This document shows positions 1 through 7,152 of a stretch of 64,000 bases of DNA, piece by piece. The translations under genes were made by a program, and so were the position numbers. The stretch's first letter is position 1. Each line of letters opens with the position of its first letter. Below the pieces are notes generated by a model. That model saw only the letters and a program-made list of their open reading frames with translations. It was not told where the DNA came from and searched no databases. Origin of the DNA: Agromyces mediolanus (lineage in GTDB: Bacteria > Actinomycetota > Actinomycetes > Actinomycetales > Microbacteriaceae); NCBI RefSeq assembly GCF_023715325.1, contig NZ_JAMBNX010000007.1, forward strand, positions 62,001 to 126,000, given 5' to 3'.

Positions 1-654
1 GACGCCGGCGATCGAGATCCACACCTGCGCGCCGTCGTGGTCGTCGCCGAGCCCGGGCACGAGCGGGAGCAGCAGCAGCACGATCGCCACGAGCCCGGAG
101 AGGTAGGTGTACTTGAACAGCACCCGGTGGTTGCGGATGACGAGGATCGTCGCGATGGCGCAGACGATCGCGATCGCGCTCCAGACGATCTGGCGCACGG
201 CGGCGCTGTCCCAGCCGGTGTCGCCCTCGGCGATGTCGATGCGGTAGATCATCGCGATGCCGATGCCGTTCAGCAGGGTCGCGATCGGCAGCAGGAAGGG
301 ATCGGCGTCGCGCGCGACGAAGCGCATCGAGATGTGCAGCGCGAGGACGAGCGCCGAGAGCCCGGCGCCGAGCAGGATCAGCTGGGTGTCGATGGCACCG
401 AGCGCGCCGAGCTGCACGAGCACGATCGCCCCGGCGTTGATGGCGCACGCGAACAGCAGCAGCGCGAGCTCGAGGTTGCGGAGCTTCTGCGGCAGGCGGA
501 TGCGGCGGATGCCGGACGGCGGCGTGGCGCTGCCGGCGGCACGCCGGCCCCTCGACGAGCTCGGGGAACCAGACGAGCTCGGGGAACCGGACGAGATCCG
601 GGAACCGGACGAGCTCCGGGAACCGGACGAGATGGGGGCGATGGGCTCAGTCAA
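1..654 (-). CDS. rodA: RodA/FtsW-type SEDS glycosyltransferase, N-terminal part (cut by left edge)
   Basis: This is the amino end of a polytopic membrane protein of the SEDS family, the peptidoglycan polymerases that work with a class B PBP in elongation or division. After a Ser/Gly/Arg-rich tail of about 40 residues the translation turns into successive hydrophobic helices (for example LALLLFACAINAGAIVLV). I place the start at TTG 654 because no in-frame ATG exists before the first helix; it overlaps the end of pstP. The order fhaA-fhaB-pstP-rodA is the conserved actinobacterial one, normally followed by pbpA and pknAB, which would lie off the left edge. FtsW is the alternative name; context favours RodA. 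The repetitive cytoplasmic tail is unusual and appears derived from a REP-like repeat. Confidence 0.75.
   Translation of the reverse strand, partial: MTEPIAPISSGSRSSSGSRISSGSPSSSGSPSSSRGRRAAGSATPPSGIRRIRLPQKLRNLELALLLFACAINAGAIVLVQLGALGAIDTQLILLGAGLSALVLALHISMRFVARDADPFLLPIATLLNGIGIAMIYRIDIAEGDTGWDSAAVRQIVWSAIAIVCAIATILVIRNHRVLFKYTYLSGLVAIVLLLLPLVPGLGDDHDGAQVWISIAGV
554..633. repeat. Tandem 18-bp repeat inside the 5' end of rodA
   Basis: Four copies of an 18-bp unit (consensus GACGAGCTCSGGGAACCG) lie at 554-571, 572-589, 590-607 and 608-625, with part of a fifth after that. The unit resembles the core of REP-like palindromes seen in many actinobacterial genomes, such as the preceding CCCCTCGACGAGCTCGGGG. 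The array is in frame with rodA on the minus strand and encodes a six-residue SSGSRS/SSGSPS-type repeat, so its copy number can change without breaking the gene. Confidence 0.8.
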
Positions 655-1876
655 GCGACGCCTCCAATCGCTGCACGATGCGGGACGCCTCGGAGTAGGA
701 GTCGGCGCTGATGGTCTGCTCGACCCGCTGCTGGTCGTAGGTGCGCAGCTCGGACACGTCGATCGTGGTCTCGGTGTGCAGCTCGTTCAGTGAGATCGGT
801 CCGAGGTTCTGCTGGATCCCCTGGTAGATCGCGACGCGGCCGTTGTGCTCCCCGACGTAGAACCGGGTCTGGGTCCACTGGTAGCCGATGACGAAGGCCG
901 CGACGATCGCGCCGACGAGCAGCACGATCCACGCGCCCCAGACGATGCGCCGTCGTCGGCGACGCCGTTCGTCCTCTTCGATCAGCTCGTCGAAGTAGTC
1001 GACCGAGTCCGGCTCGAAGTGCGTCTCCTGCACGGGGTGCGGGCGGAACGGTGTGAGGCGGATGCCGCGGGGCCGCGCCGGCTCGGGCGTCTTGAACGCG
1101 AGCGGCGCGGCGGCGGAACCGACCATCACGCCGGGGGTCTCCGGCGCCGGCGGCTCGCCGATGTCGACGACGATGACGGTGACGTTGTCGGGGGCGCCGC
1201 CGTCGAGCGAGGCCTTGACGAGCCGTTCCGCGACGGGCTTGGCGCTCTGGTCGGCGGCGAGGAAGTCGTGGATCTCCTCGAAGGAGACGACGCCGGAGAG
1301 GCCGTCGGAGCAGAGCATCCACCGGTCGCCGGGGCGGGTCTCGAGCACCATCGTGTCGATCTCGGGCGACGCTTCGACATCGCCGAGCACCCGCATCAGC
1401 ACCGAGCGCCGGGGGTGCACCATGGCCTCTTCGGCGGTGATGCGGCCCGCATCGACCAGGCGCTGCACGAAGGTGTGGTCGATCGTGACCTGGTTGAGCT
1501 CGCCCGAGCGCAGCAGGTAGATGCGGGAGTCGCCGATGTGCGCGATGACCACGCGGTCGCCGGTCAGCATCATCGCGCTGACGGTCGTGCCCATGCCGGT
1601 GAGCTCGGAGTGCTCGGCGACGGTCTCCGCGAGCCGGCGGTTCGCCGAGATGAGCGCGCCCTCGAGCGTCGCGGCGGCCTCGGTCGGGTCGTCGAAGGCG
1701 CGGTCGACCTCCGCGATCCGGTGGGTCGCGATCGCGCTGGCGACGTCGCCGCCGGCGTGGCCGCCCATGCCGTCGGCCACGAAGAAGAGGTGGTTGCCCT
1801 CGAAGCCGGAGTCCTGGTTGTTGCTCCGGACCCGGCCGACGTGGGAGACCGCCGCGCTCGCCTTGACGTGCGTCAT
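647..1876 (-). CDS. pstP: PP2C-family Ser/Thr protein phosphatase PstP
   Basis: This is a membrane-anchored metal-dependent phosphatase of 409 residues that reverses phosphorylation by the PknA/PknB kinases of cell growth. The N-terminal about 235 residues carry the PP2C motifs in order: SNNQD, VADGMGGHAGGD, GTT, HIGDSRIYLLR, CSDGL and GAPDNVT, which contain the metal-binding aspartates. A charged linker with a run of arginines leads to one transmembrane helix (about residues 310-335, WIVLLVGAIVAAFVIGYQW) and a short extracellular tail. The ATG start lies 4 bp after the fhaB stop. The gene is co-transcribed with the FHA proteins, which bind phosphothreonine. Confidence 0.93.
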   Translation of the reverse strand: MTHVKASAAVSHVGRVRSNNQDSGFEGNHLFFVADGMGGHAGGDVASAIATHRIAEVDRAFDDPTEAAATLEGALISANRRLAETVAEHSELTGMGTTVSAMMLTGDRVVIAHIGDSRIYLLRSGELNQVTIDHTFVQRLVDAGRITAEEAMVHPRRSVLMRVLGDVEASPEIDTMVLETRPGDRWMLCSDGLSGVVSFEEIHDFLAADQSAKPVAERLVKASLDGGAPDNVTVIVVDIGEPPAPETPGVMVGSAAAPLAFKTPEPARPRGIRLTPFRPHPVQETHFEPDSVDYFDELIEEDERRRRRRRIVWGAWIVLLVGAIVAAFVIGYQWTQTRFYVGEHNGRVAIYQGIQQNLGPISLNELHTETTIDVSELRTYDQQRVEQTISADSYSEASRIVQRLEASLD

Positions 1877-1880
1877 GGGG

Positions 1881-2426
1881 CTACCGCCGGAGCTCGAACG
1901 TCGTCGCGCCGACCTTGACCGGGACTCCGAGCGGGATCGGGGTCGGCACGCTCACCCGGGAGCCGTCGAGGAACGTGCCGTTCGTGGAATCGAGGTCCTG
2001 GATCATCCACCGGTCGTTCCACAGCATGAGCCGGGCGTGGTGGGTCGAGGTGTAGTCGTCGCGGATGATGATCGCCGAGTCGGCCGAACGGCCGATCGTG
2101 ATCTCGTCGCGGCCGAGCGGGAACTCCGCGCCGACCTTCGGGCCGGAGGTGATGACGAGCGTGCGCGCGTTCTGCGCGGACGCGATCTCGCCGTTCGCGG
2201 GCGGCGCGGCCGCGGGCGCCGGCTTCCGGGTGCCGCCGCCGGGGGTGATCGGGGAGCTGGGGAACCCGGATGCGGCGGGCGTGCCCGCCTGCGCGGCATC
2301 GGGCTGGAGCTTGCGCACGCGCTGGCCGAACAGATCGCTGCGCAGGGCGTAGACGATCGCGAACACGAACACCCACATCAGCAGCAGGAAGCCGATCTGG
2401 AGGACGAGCAGGGTGAGTTGACTCAT
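1881..2426 (-). CDS. fhaB: FHA domain protein FhaB/FipA
   Basis: This 181-residue protein has an N-terminal membrane helix (LLVLQIGFLLLMWVFVFAIV), a Pro/Ala-rich linker and a C-terminal forkhead-associated domain (about residues 100-175). The domain shows the phosphothreonine-binding signature GRSADSAI, then S/T-x-x-HA (STHHARL) and DLDSTNGTFLDG. In actinobacteria FhaB (FipA) links Ser/Thr kinase signalling to septal and elongation machinery. I chose ATG 2426 because it overlaps the fhaA stop (ATGA) and directly precedes the membrane helix; longer in-frame readings upstream are fhaA shadow. Confidence 0.9.
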   Translation of the reverse strand: MSQLTLLVLQIGFLLLMWVFVFAIVYALRSDLFGQRVRKLQPDAAQAGTPAASGFPSSPITPGGGTRKPAPAAAPPANGEIASAQNARTLVITSGPKVGAEFPLGRDEITIGRSADSAIIIRDDYTSTHHARLMLWNDRWMIQDLDSTNGTFLDGSRVSVPTPIPLGVPVKVGATTFELRR

Positions 2427-3157
2427 TCGGCCGGCCCCCAGAACCCGTTCATGTCGTGGCGCTCGGTCGCAGGTTCGCGGCGCGGCGCGGTCGCGGCCTG
2501 CGCGAGGATGCGGAACACGATGCGGGTGCGCCCGATGGTGATCACGGAGTCCGGCTCCAGCACGGAGTCGGAGACCGGGGCGCCGTCGAGCTGGGTGCCG
2601 TTGGTCGAGCCGAGGTCGCGCACCCGGGCGCGCGAGCCGTCCCACTGCACTTCGGCGTGCCGCCGGGAGGCGCCGGTGTCGCCGAGCGGGATGTCGGCCT
2701 CGCTGCCCCGGCCGAGCACCGTGCGGCCCTTGATGATCGGGTACCGCTTGCCGTCGATGTCGAGCACCGGGGTCCAGGCGACCTGGCCCTTCACGTTCTG
2801 CGAGTCCACCTGCACCATGCCGACGCTCAGCGCGTCGTCGGGCTGGAGCGCGATCGTGATGCCGCCCGCGAACTGGAAGCGCTGACTCGCCGCGTGCTTC
2901 TGCACGAGGTCGACGAGCTCGTCGGTGAGTGCGGGGCCCAGCCGCGACATCCGGTCGTAGTCCTCCGGCGACATCCGCACCGTGAAGGTGTTCGGCACCA
3001 GGACGCGGTCGCGCGAGACGACCGCGGCCTTCGTGTCGATCTCGCGCTTCAGGGCAGAGGTGATCTCCACCGGCTGGAGACCGGAACGGAAGGTCTTCGC
3101 GAACGCGCCGTTGACGGCGCGCTCGAGACCCTTCTCGAAGTTGTCCAGTAGGCCCAC
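2423..3157 (-). CDS. fhaA: FHA domain protein FhaA (DUF3662 plus FHA)
   Basis: This is a 244-residue cytoplasmic protein. The first about 125 residues form the DUF3662 domain (starts MGLLDNFEKGLERAVNGAF, the family signature). A short linker leads to a C-terminal FHA domain with GRGSEADIPL, SRRHAEV and DLGSTNGTQLDG. FhaA binds phosphorylated partners such as MviN and PknB substrates in cell-wall synthesis. It is the first gene of the fhaA-fhaB-pstP-rodA run. The 66 bp between it and the GH65 gene is the only room for a dedicated promoter, so read-through from the sugar genes is possible. Confidence 0.93.
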   Translation of the reverse strand: MGLLDNFEKGLERAVNGAFAKTFRSGLQPVEITSALKREIDTKAAVVSRDRVLVPNTFTVRMSPEDYDRMSRLGPALTDELVDLVQKHAASQRFQFAGGITIALQPDDALSVGMVQVDSQNVKGQVAWTPVLDIDGKRYPIIKGRTVLGRGSEADIPLGDTGASRRHAEVQWDGSRARVRDLGSTNGTQLDGAPVSDSVLEPDSVITIGRTRIVFRILAQAATAPRREPATERHDMNGFWGPAE

Positions 3158-3223
3158 AGGTCTCCCGATTCCGGTGTCTGACTTCGCGTCATGTTAGCGC
3201 GAGCGGCTGAAAATGCTGGGCGA

Positions 3224-5734
3224 TCAGTCCAGGGGGATGGTCGCATCGCCCTCGTCGACGTCGAGGGAGAGGGTCGGCACCGAGGCCGTGAGCAGCGTGC
3301 CGTCGGCCCGCCGGGCGCCCTCCACGTCGCGCATCGTCGGGCGGCCGAGGATGCGCGGGCCCTGCCCGTCGAGCGGCACGGTCACCTCCGCGTCGGCCGT
3401 CACGACGACCGAGGAGCCGCGCACCGAGAGCTCGGCGCGCTCGCCCGTCTCGAGCACGAAGCGGATCGCGTCCGGCTGCACCGTGACGCGGATCCGGGTG
3501 CCGCGCAGCGTGATGCGGAAGGTCAGCTCGTCCCAGCCGTCCGGGAGCCGCGGGTCGAAACTGTACTTGCCCTGATGGTCGCGGAACCCGCCGAAGCCGA
3601 ACACGAGCGCCCCCCACACGCCGCCGGTCGACGCGACGTGCACGCCGTCGGACGCGTTGTGGTGCAGGTCGGCGAGATCCACGAAGAGCGCGGAACGGAA
3701 GTAGCGCAGCGCGAGCTCGTGGTACCCGACCTCGGCCGCCATGATCGACTGCACCACGGCCGAGAGCGTCGAGTCGCCCGTGGTCAGCGGGTCGTAGTAC
3801 TCGAAGTCGGCGAGCTTCTGCTCGGTCGTGAACCGGTCGCCCTGGAGGAACAGCGCCAGGACGACGTCCGCCTGCTTCAGCACCTGGAAGCGGTAGATGA
3901 CGAGCGGGTGGTAGTGGAGTAGGAGCGGGCGCAGCTGCTCCGGGGTCTGCCCGAGGTCCCAGAGCTCCTTGTCGAGGAACGCGGCGTCCTGCGGGTGCAC
4001 GCCGAGCTTCGCATCGAAGGGGATGTGCATGTGCGCCGCCGCGCGGCGCCAGCCGGCCACCTCCGCCGGGGTCACTCCGAGTCGCTCGACGAGCTTGTGG
4101 TACTCGAGCGGATGCCGCACCTGCAACTGGTCGACGGCGCTCGCCGCATCCTCGAGGTTCGCCCGCGCCATCACGTTCGTGTACAGGTTGTCGTTCACGA
4201 CCGTCGTGTACTCGTCGGGTCCGGTCACGCCGTGGATGTGGAACACGTCGTCGGCGTTGTGCCGCCAGAAGCCCAGGTCCTCCCACATGCGCGCCGTCTC
4301 GACGAGGATGTCGATCGCGCCGCGGGCCAGGAAGTCCTCGTCACCGGTCGCCTGCACGTAGTGCATCAGCGCATAGGAGATGTCGGCGTCGATGTGGTAC
4401 TGCGCCGTGCCCGCCGCGTAGTACGCGCTCGACTCGAGGCCGTTGATCGTGCGCCAGGGGAAGAGGGCGCCCTGCTGGTTCAGCTCGAGCGCACGGGCGC
4501 GCGCCGCCGGCAGCATCTTCTGGCGGAAGCGCATGACGTTCCGTGCGACGACCGGCGCCGTGTACGTGAGGAACGGCATCACGTAGACCTCGGAGTCCCA
4601 GAAGTAGTGCCCGCCGTAGCCGGAACCGGACACGCCCTTCGCCGCCACGCCGCCGCCGTCCGTGCGCGCCGAGGCCTGGGCGAGCTGGAACAGGTTCCAG
4701 CGGATCGCCTGCTGCAGCAGCGGCTGCCCGCCGACCTCGACGTCGGAGCGGGTCCAGTAGTCGTCGAGCCAGTCGCGCTGCTGCACGAAGAGCTCGGTCA
4801 CGCCGAGCTCGAGCGCCCGGTCGAGGGTGCGGTCCGCGCGGTCGCCGAGCTCCCGGGCCGGCACCGAGCGCGCCGAGTGGTAGCTCACGAGCTTCGTGAC
4901 CCGGATCGGGTGGCCCTGCTTCGCCTGCACCCGGTAGGTGTGCTTCGCGAGGTCGTCGGCGATCGTGCCGGTCTCGGTGTACGGATTGTCGGTCGCGATG
5001 GCGTGCTCGGCGCCGACCGCGATGGTCATCCCCGAGTTCGTGGTCTGATAGCCGAGCAGGTAGCGGTCGCCGTTCTGCCGCTTCACCCGCGGCTGCAGCA
5101 CGCGCTCGGTGAAGGTCTCGGCCTTGCGCGGGTCGAAGGCGCCCGGCGCCTCGGTGACGCCCGAGCGGTACTCGTCGCGGCCGTCCTGGCGGTTCAGGAT
5201 GTGGCTCGTGATGGTGACCGCCGCGTCGGCGTCGAGCAGCTCGACCTCGTAGTCGATCACCGCGAGATGCCGGTCGACGAAGCTCGTCATCCGGCGGCTC
5301 GTGATCAGCACGCGCTTGCCCGCCGGCGTGCGCCACTCGATCGAGCGGCTGAGCACGCCCGTGCGGAAGTCGAGCCGACGCTCGTAGGCGAGGATCTCGG
5401 CCTCGGTGATGACGAGGGGCTCGTCGTCGACGTAGAGGCGGATGATCTTCGCGTCGGGCGCGTTCACGATCGTCTGCCCGACCCGGGCGAAGCCGAAGGC
5501 CTCCTCCGCGTGCCGGATCGGCCACGTCTCGTGGAAGCCGTTCACGAAGGTGCCGTGCGCGTAGCCGTCGCGGCCCTCCTCGATGTTGCCGCGGAGGCCC
5601 AGGTAGCCGTTGCCGACGGCGAACAGCGTCTCGGTGCGGCCCTGGTCGTCGGCCTGGAAATCGGTCTCGACCAGCGCCCACTCGTCGAGCGGGAACCGGG
5701 TGCGGTTCAGTGGGTCGGTGTCGGCGAACCTCAT
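3224..5734 (-). CDS. GH65 disaccharide phosphorylase (maltose/trehalose/kojibiose type)
   Basis: This 836-residue cytoplasmic enzyme of glycoside hydrolase family 65 performs reversible, inverting phosphorolysis of an alpha-linked disaccharide to beta-glucose 1-phosphate and a sugar. Visible signatures are GNGYLGLRGN near the N-terminus, a GHYFWDSEVYVMPFL block, and GVTGPDEYT with the catalytic acid Glu at about residue 507, followed by NDNLYTN. Length and domain order (N-terminal beta-sandwich, alpha/alpha barrel, C-terminal beta domains) fit the family. It overlaps the downstream-acting beta-phosphoglucomutase gene by ATGA, the classic pairing that converts beta-Glc-1-P to Glc-6-P. Substrate linkage cannot be decided from the sequence. 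Confidence 0.9.
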   Translation of the reverse strand: MRFADTDPLNRTRFPLDEWALVETDFQADDQGRTETLFAVGNGYLGLRGNIEEGRDGYAHGTFVNGFHETWPIRHAEEAFGFARVGQTIVNAPDAKIIRLYVDDEPLVITEAEILAYERRLDFRTGVLSRSIEWRTPAGKRVLITSRRMTSFVDRHLAVIDYEVELLDADAAVTITSHILNRQDGRDEYRSGVTEAPGAFDPRKAETFTERVLQPRVKRQNGDRYLLGYQTTNSGMTIAVGAEHAIATDNPYTETGTIADDLAKHTYRVQAKQGHPIRVTKLVSYHSARSVPARELGDRADRTLDRALELGVTELFVQQRDWLDDYWTRSDVEVGGQPLLQQAIRWNLFQLAQASARTDGGGVAAKGVSGSGYGGHYFWDSEVYVMPFLTYTAPVVARNVMRFRQKMLPAARARALELNQQGALFPWRTINGLESSAYYAAGTAQYHIDADISYALMHYVQATGDEDFLARGAIDILVETARMWEDLGFWRHNADDVFHIHGVTGPDEYTTVVNDNLYTNVMARANLEDAASAVDQLQVRHPLEYHKLVERLGVTPAEVAGWRRAAAHMHIPFDAKLGVHPQDAAFLDKELWDLGQTPEQLRPLLLHYHPLVIYRFQVLKQADVVLALFLQGDRFTTEQKLADFEYYDPLTTGDSTLSAVVQSIMAAEVGYHELALRYFRSALFVDLADLHHNASDGVHVASTGGVWGALVFGFGGFRDHQGKYSFDPRLPDGWDELTFRITLRGTRIRVTVQPDAIRFVLETGERAELSVRGSSVVVTADAEVTVPLDGQGPRILGRPTMRDVEGARRADGTLLTASVPTLSLDVDEGDATIPLD

Positions 5735-6516
5735 GCAGGGCGCTTTCGAGTCGTGGGGTCGGGGGAGGGCGGTGCGGTGCTGAGCGCGGGAACGAGCTCG
5801 TCGAGCTCGTCGACGACGACGTCGGCACCGAGCCGCAGCAGCGTATCGCGTCCGACGCCCCGATCGACGCCGACGACGAGGCCGAAGTCGCCGGCGGCGC
5901 CGGCCTGCACGCCGGACTCGGCGTCCTCGACGACCGCGCAGACCGTCGAGGGCACCCCGAGGAGCTCGGCGGCGCGGGTGTAGGTATCGGGTGCCGGTTT
6001 GCCGGGCAGGTGCTCGGTGGCCGCGTAGCCGCCGTCGACGACGACCTCGAAGCGGTCGGCGAGGCCGGCGGCGCGGAGCACCTCGGGCGCGTTCTTCGAG
6101 CTCGACACGACCGCGGCGAGGCATCCGGCCGCTTCGATCGCGTCGAGGAAGGCGACGCTCGCCGGATAGGCGGAGACGCCCTCCTCGGCGAGGGTGTCGG
6201 TGAAGACGGCGTTCTTGCGGTTGCCGAGCCCGTGCACCGTGTCGGCGCTCGGCGGATCGCTCGGCTCGCCCTCGGGGACGCGGATGCCTCGGCTCTCGAG
6301 CAGGCTGCGGACGCCGTCGTAGCGAGGTTTGCCGTCGATGTACGCGAAGTAGTCGGCCTCGGTGTACGGGGCCGCGCCGTGCTCGGCGAGGTACGGGGCG
6401 AAGAGCCGCGCCCAGGCGTGCATGTGCACCACCGCGGTCGGCGTCAGCACCCCGTCGAGATCGAAGAGCCAGGCGCGGATGGGGGAGAGGTCAGGGGAGG
6501 GGTCGACGGTAGTCAC
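5731..6516 (-). CDS. HAD-family beta-phosphoglucomutase-like enzyme
   Basis: This 261-residue haloacid-dehalogenase fold protein probably interconverts beta-glucose 1-phosphate and glucose 6-phosphate. The nucleophile motif FDLDGVLT lies at about residues 17-24. A helical cap with GKPRYDGV follows, then VVSSSKN (motif II), GKPAPDTY (motif III Lys) and VVEDAESGVQAGAAG (motif IV acidic pair). All fit the beta-PGM subgroup, as does the substrate-recognition RxxGxxS-like region. It is the first gene of the two-gene unit with the GH65 phosphorylase, overlapping it by 4 bp. A general sugar-phosphate phosphatase is the alternative, made unlikely by context. Confidence 0.87.
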   Translation of the reverse strand: MTTVDPSPDLSPIRAWLFDLDGVLTPTAVVHMHAWARLFAPYLAEHGAAPYTEADYFAYIDGKPRYDGVRSLLESRGIRVPEGEPSDPPSADTVHGLGNRKNAVFTDTLAEEGVSAYPASVAFLDAIEAAGCLAAVVSSSKNAPEVLRAAGLADRFEVVVDGGYAATEHLPGKPAPDTYTRAAELLGVPSTVCAVVEDAESGVQAGAAGDFGLVVGVDRGVGRDTLLRLGADVVVDELDELVPALSTAPPSPDPTTRKRPA

Positions 6517-6660
6517 GCCGGTCCTTTCGTCACGTCATCGTCGTCACGTCGGTCTGGGCGTCAACACCCGCGTCCGATGCTATGCCCGGAGGCGTGCGGC
6601 CCGCGAGGGGCGGGGCGGACGCTCAGCGGGTTCGGAGCGTCATGCGGCGGGCGCCGGGGT

Positions 6661-6733
6661 GCGAGTTGCACGACGAATCCTCCGGCACGCCGGGGAGGTC
6701 CCGGCGTGCCGCCGCATGCGTCGTGCAACTCGC
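6661..6733. repeat. Nested perfect inverted repeat (REPIN-like) upstream of tRNA-Leu
   Basis: Outer arms GCGAGTTGCACGACG (6661-6675) and its exact complement (6719-6733) enclose inner arms GGCACGCCGGG (6684-6694) and its exact complement (6700-6710). The structure would fold as a two-tier cruciform or hairpin. It sits in the 317-bp gap between the HAD gene and the tRNA; I see no gene elsewhere in that gap. There is no T-tract, so it looks like a dispersed intergenic repeat rather than a terminator. Confidence 0.85.
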
Positions 6734-6833
6734 AGCCGGACTGGGCGGGGCGGGACGAAGGCGGCTGGCCGCCGAATGGAGTTCGTGGCGGTGAAGTGTT
6801 AGTCTCGACCGGCTGGCACGCGAGTGCCCGCAT

Positions 6834-6920
6834 GCGCAAGTGGCGGAATAGGCAGACGCGCACGGTTCAGGTCCGTGTGCCCGAAAGGGCGTGGGGGTTC
6901 AACTCCCCCCTTGCGCACCA
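6834..6920 (+). tRNA. tRNA-Leu (anticodon CAG)
   Basis: A complete class II tRNA of 87 nt with encoded CCA. The acceptor strands GCGCAAG and CTTGCGC pair perfectly. The anticodon stem CACGG/CCGTG holds loop TTCAGGT, giving anticodon CAG. A long variable arm (GTGCCCGAAAGGGCGT) is typical of leucine tRNA, and the T-arm GGGGG-TTCAACT-CCCCC closes the gene. Its 3' end coincides with the left boundary of the proposed island. Confidence 0.97.
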
Positions 6921-6925
6921 TGAGA
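6916..6925. repeat. Left direct repeat of proposed island (attL-like)
   Basis: CACCATGAGA begins in the last five bases of tRNA-Leu and continues 5 bp past it. The same 10-mer occurs at 41192-41201. The position at a tRNA 3' end is typical for site-specific integration. At 10 bp the repeat is short enough that chance cannot be fully excluded. Confidence 0.5.
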
Positions 6926-6926
6926 G

Positions 6927-6937
6927 ATTCACGAAAC
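6927..6937. repeat. Left inverted terminal repeat of island
   Basis: ATTCACGAAAC, exactly complementary to 41177-41187. It is the first part of a larger imperfect palindrome (about 6924-6959) in which a related element, TTGGTTCACGAATCTC, follows. This could form a hairpin or a pair of recombinase arm sites. Confidence 0.5.
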
Positions 6938-6969
6938 CAAGCGATTTGGTTCACGAATCTCAATACAGA

Positions 6970-7003
6970 AGGAAAGCCCCGGCAGGAGTGCCGGGGCTTT
7001 CCT
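6970..7003 (+). terminator. Intrinsic terminator hairpin after tRNA-Leu
   Basis: A 15-bp perfect stem, AGGAAAGCCCCGGCA / TGCCGGGGCTTTCCT, with a GGAG loop. The 3' arm ends in CTTTCCT and a pyrimidine-rich tail. It would stop tRNA-Leu transcription and, on the other strand, transcripts from the transposase unit. A near-identical hairpin core (CCCCGGCAGGAATGCCGGGG) stands at the other end of the island. Bases 7004-7152 hold no further feature I can support. Confidence 0.8.
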
Positions 7004-7152
7004 CCTTCTCAGGCCCGTTCAGACGCCCGATGGCCCCGCCCGACCCGGCTACAGTCCTGCGAGCAGCGCCCGCACCCGGTTCCGGGCATGCTGCCGCCTT
7101 CGTTGAGCTGGGGTGGTGGCCGTCTCAGCCGGGTGTCTGTTGAGCAGGTGGG

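Noticed and set aside
845..1918. Long plus-strand open frame opposite pstP
   Set aside because: Low-complexity Arg/Asp/Gly/Ala product, fully antisense to a gene with intact PP2C motifs; typical high-GC shadow frame.
3995..5983. 662-codon plus-strand frame opposite the GH65 gene
   Set aside because: No recognisable domain and biased composition; mirrors the codon pattern of the GH65 gene.
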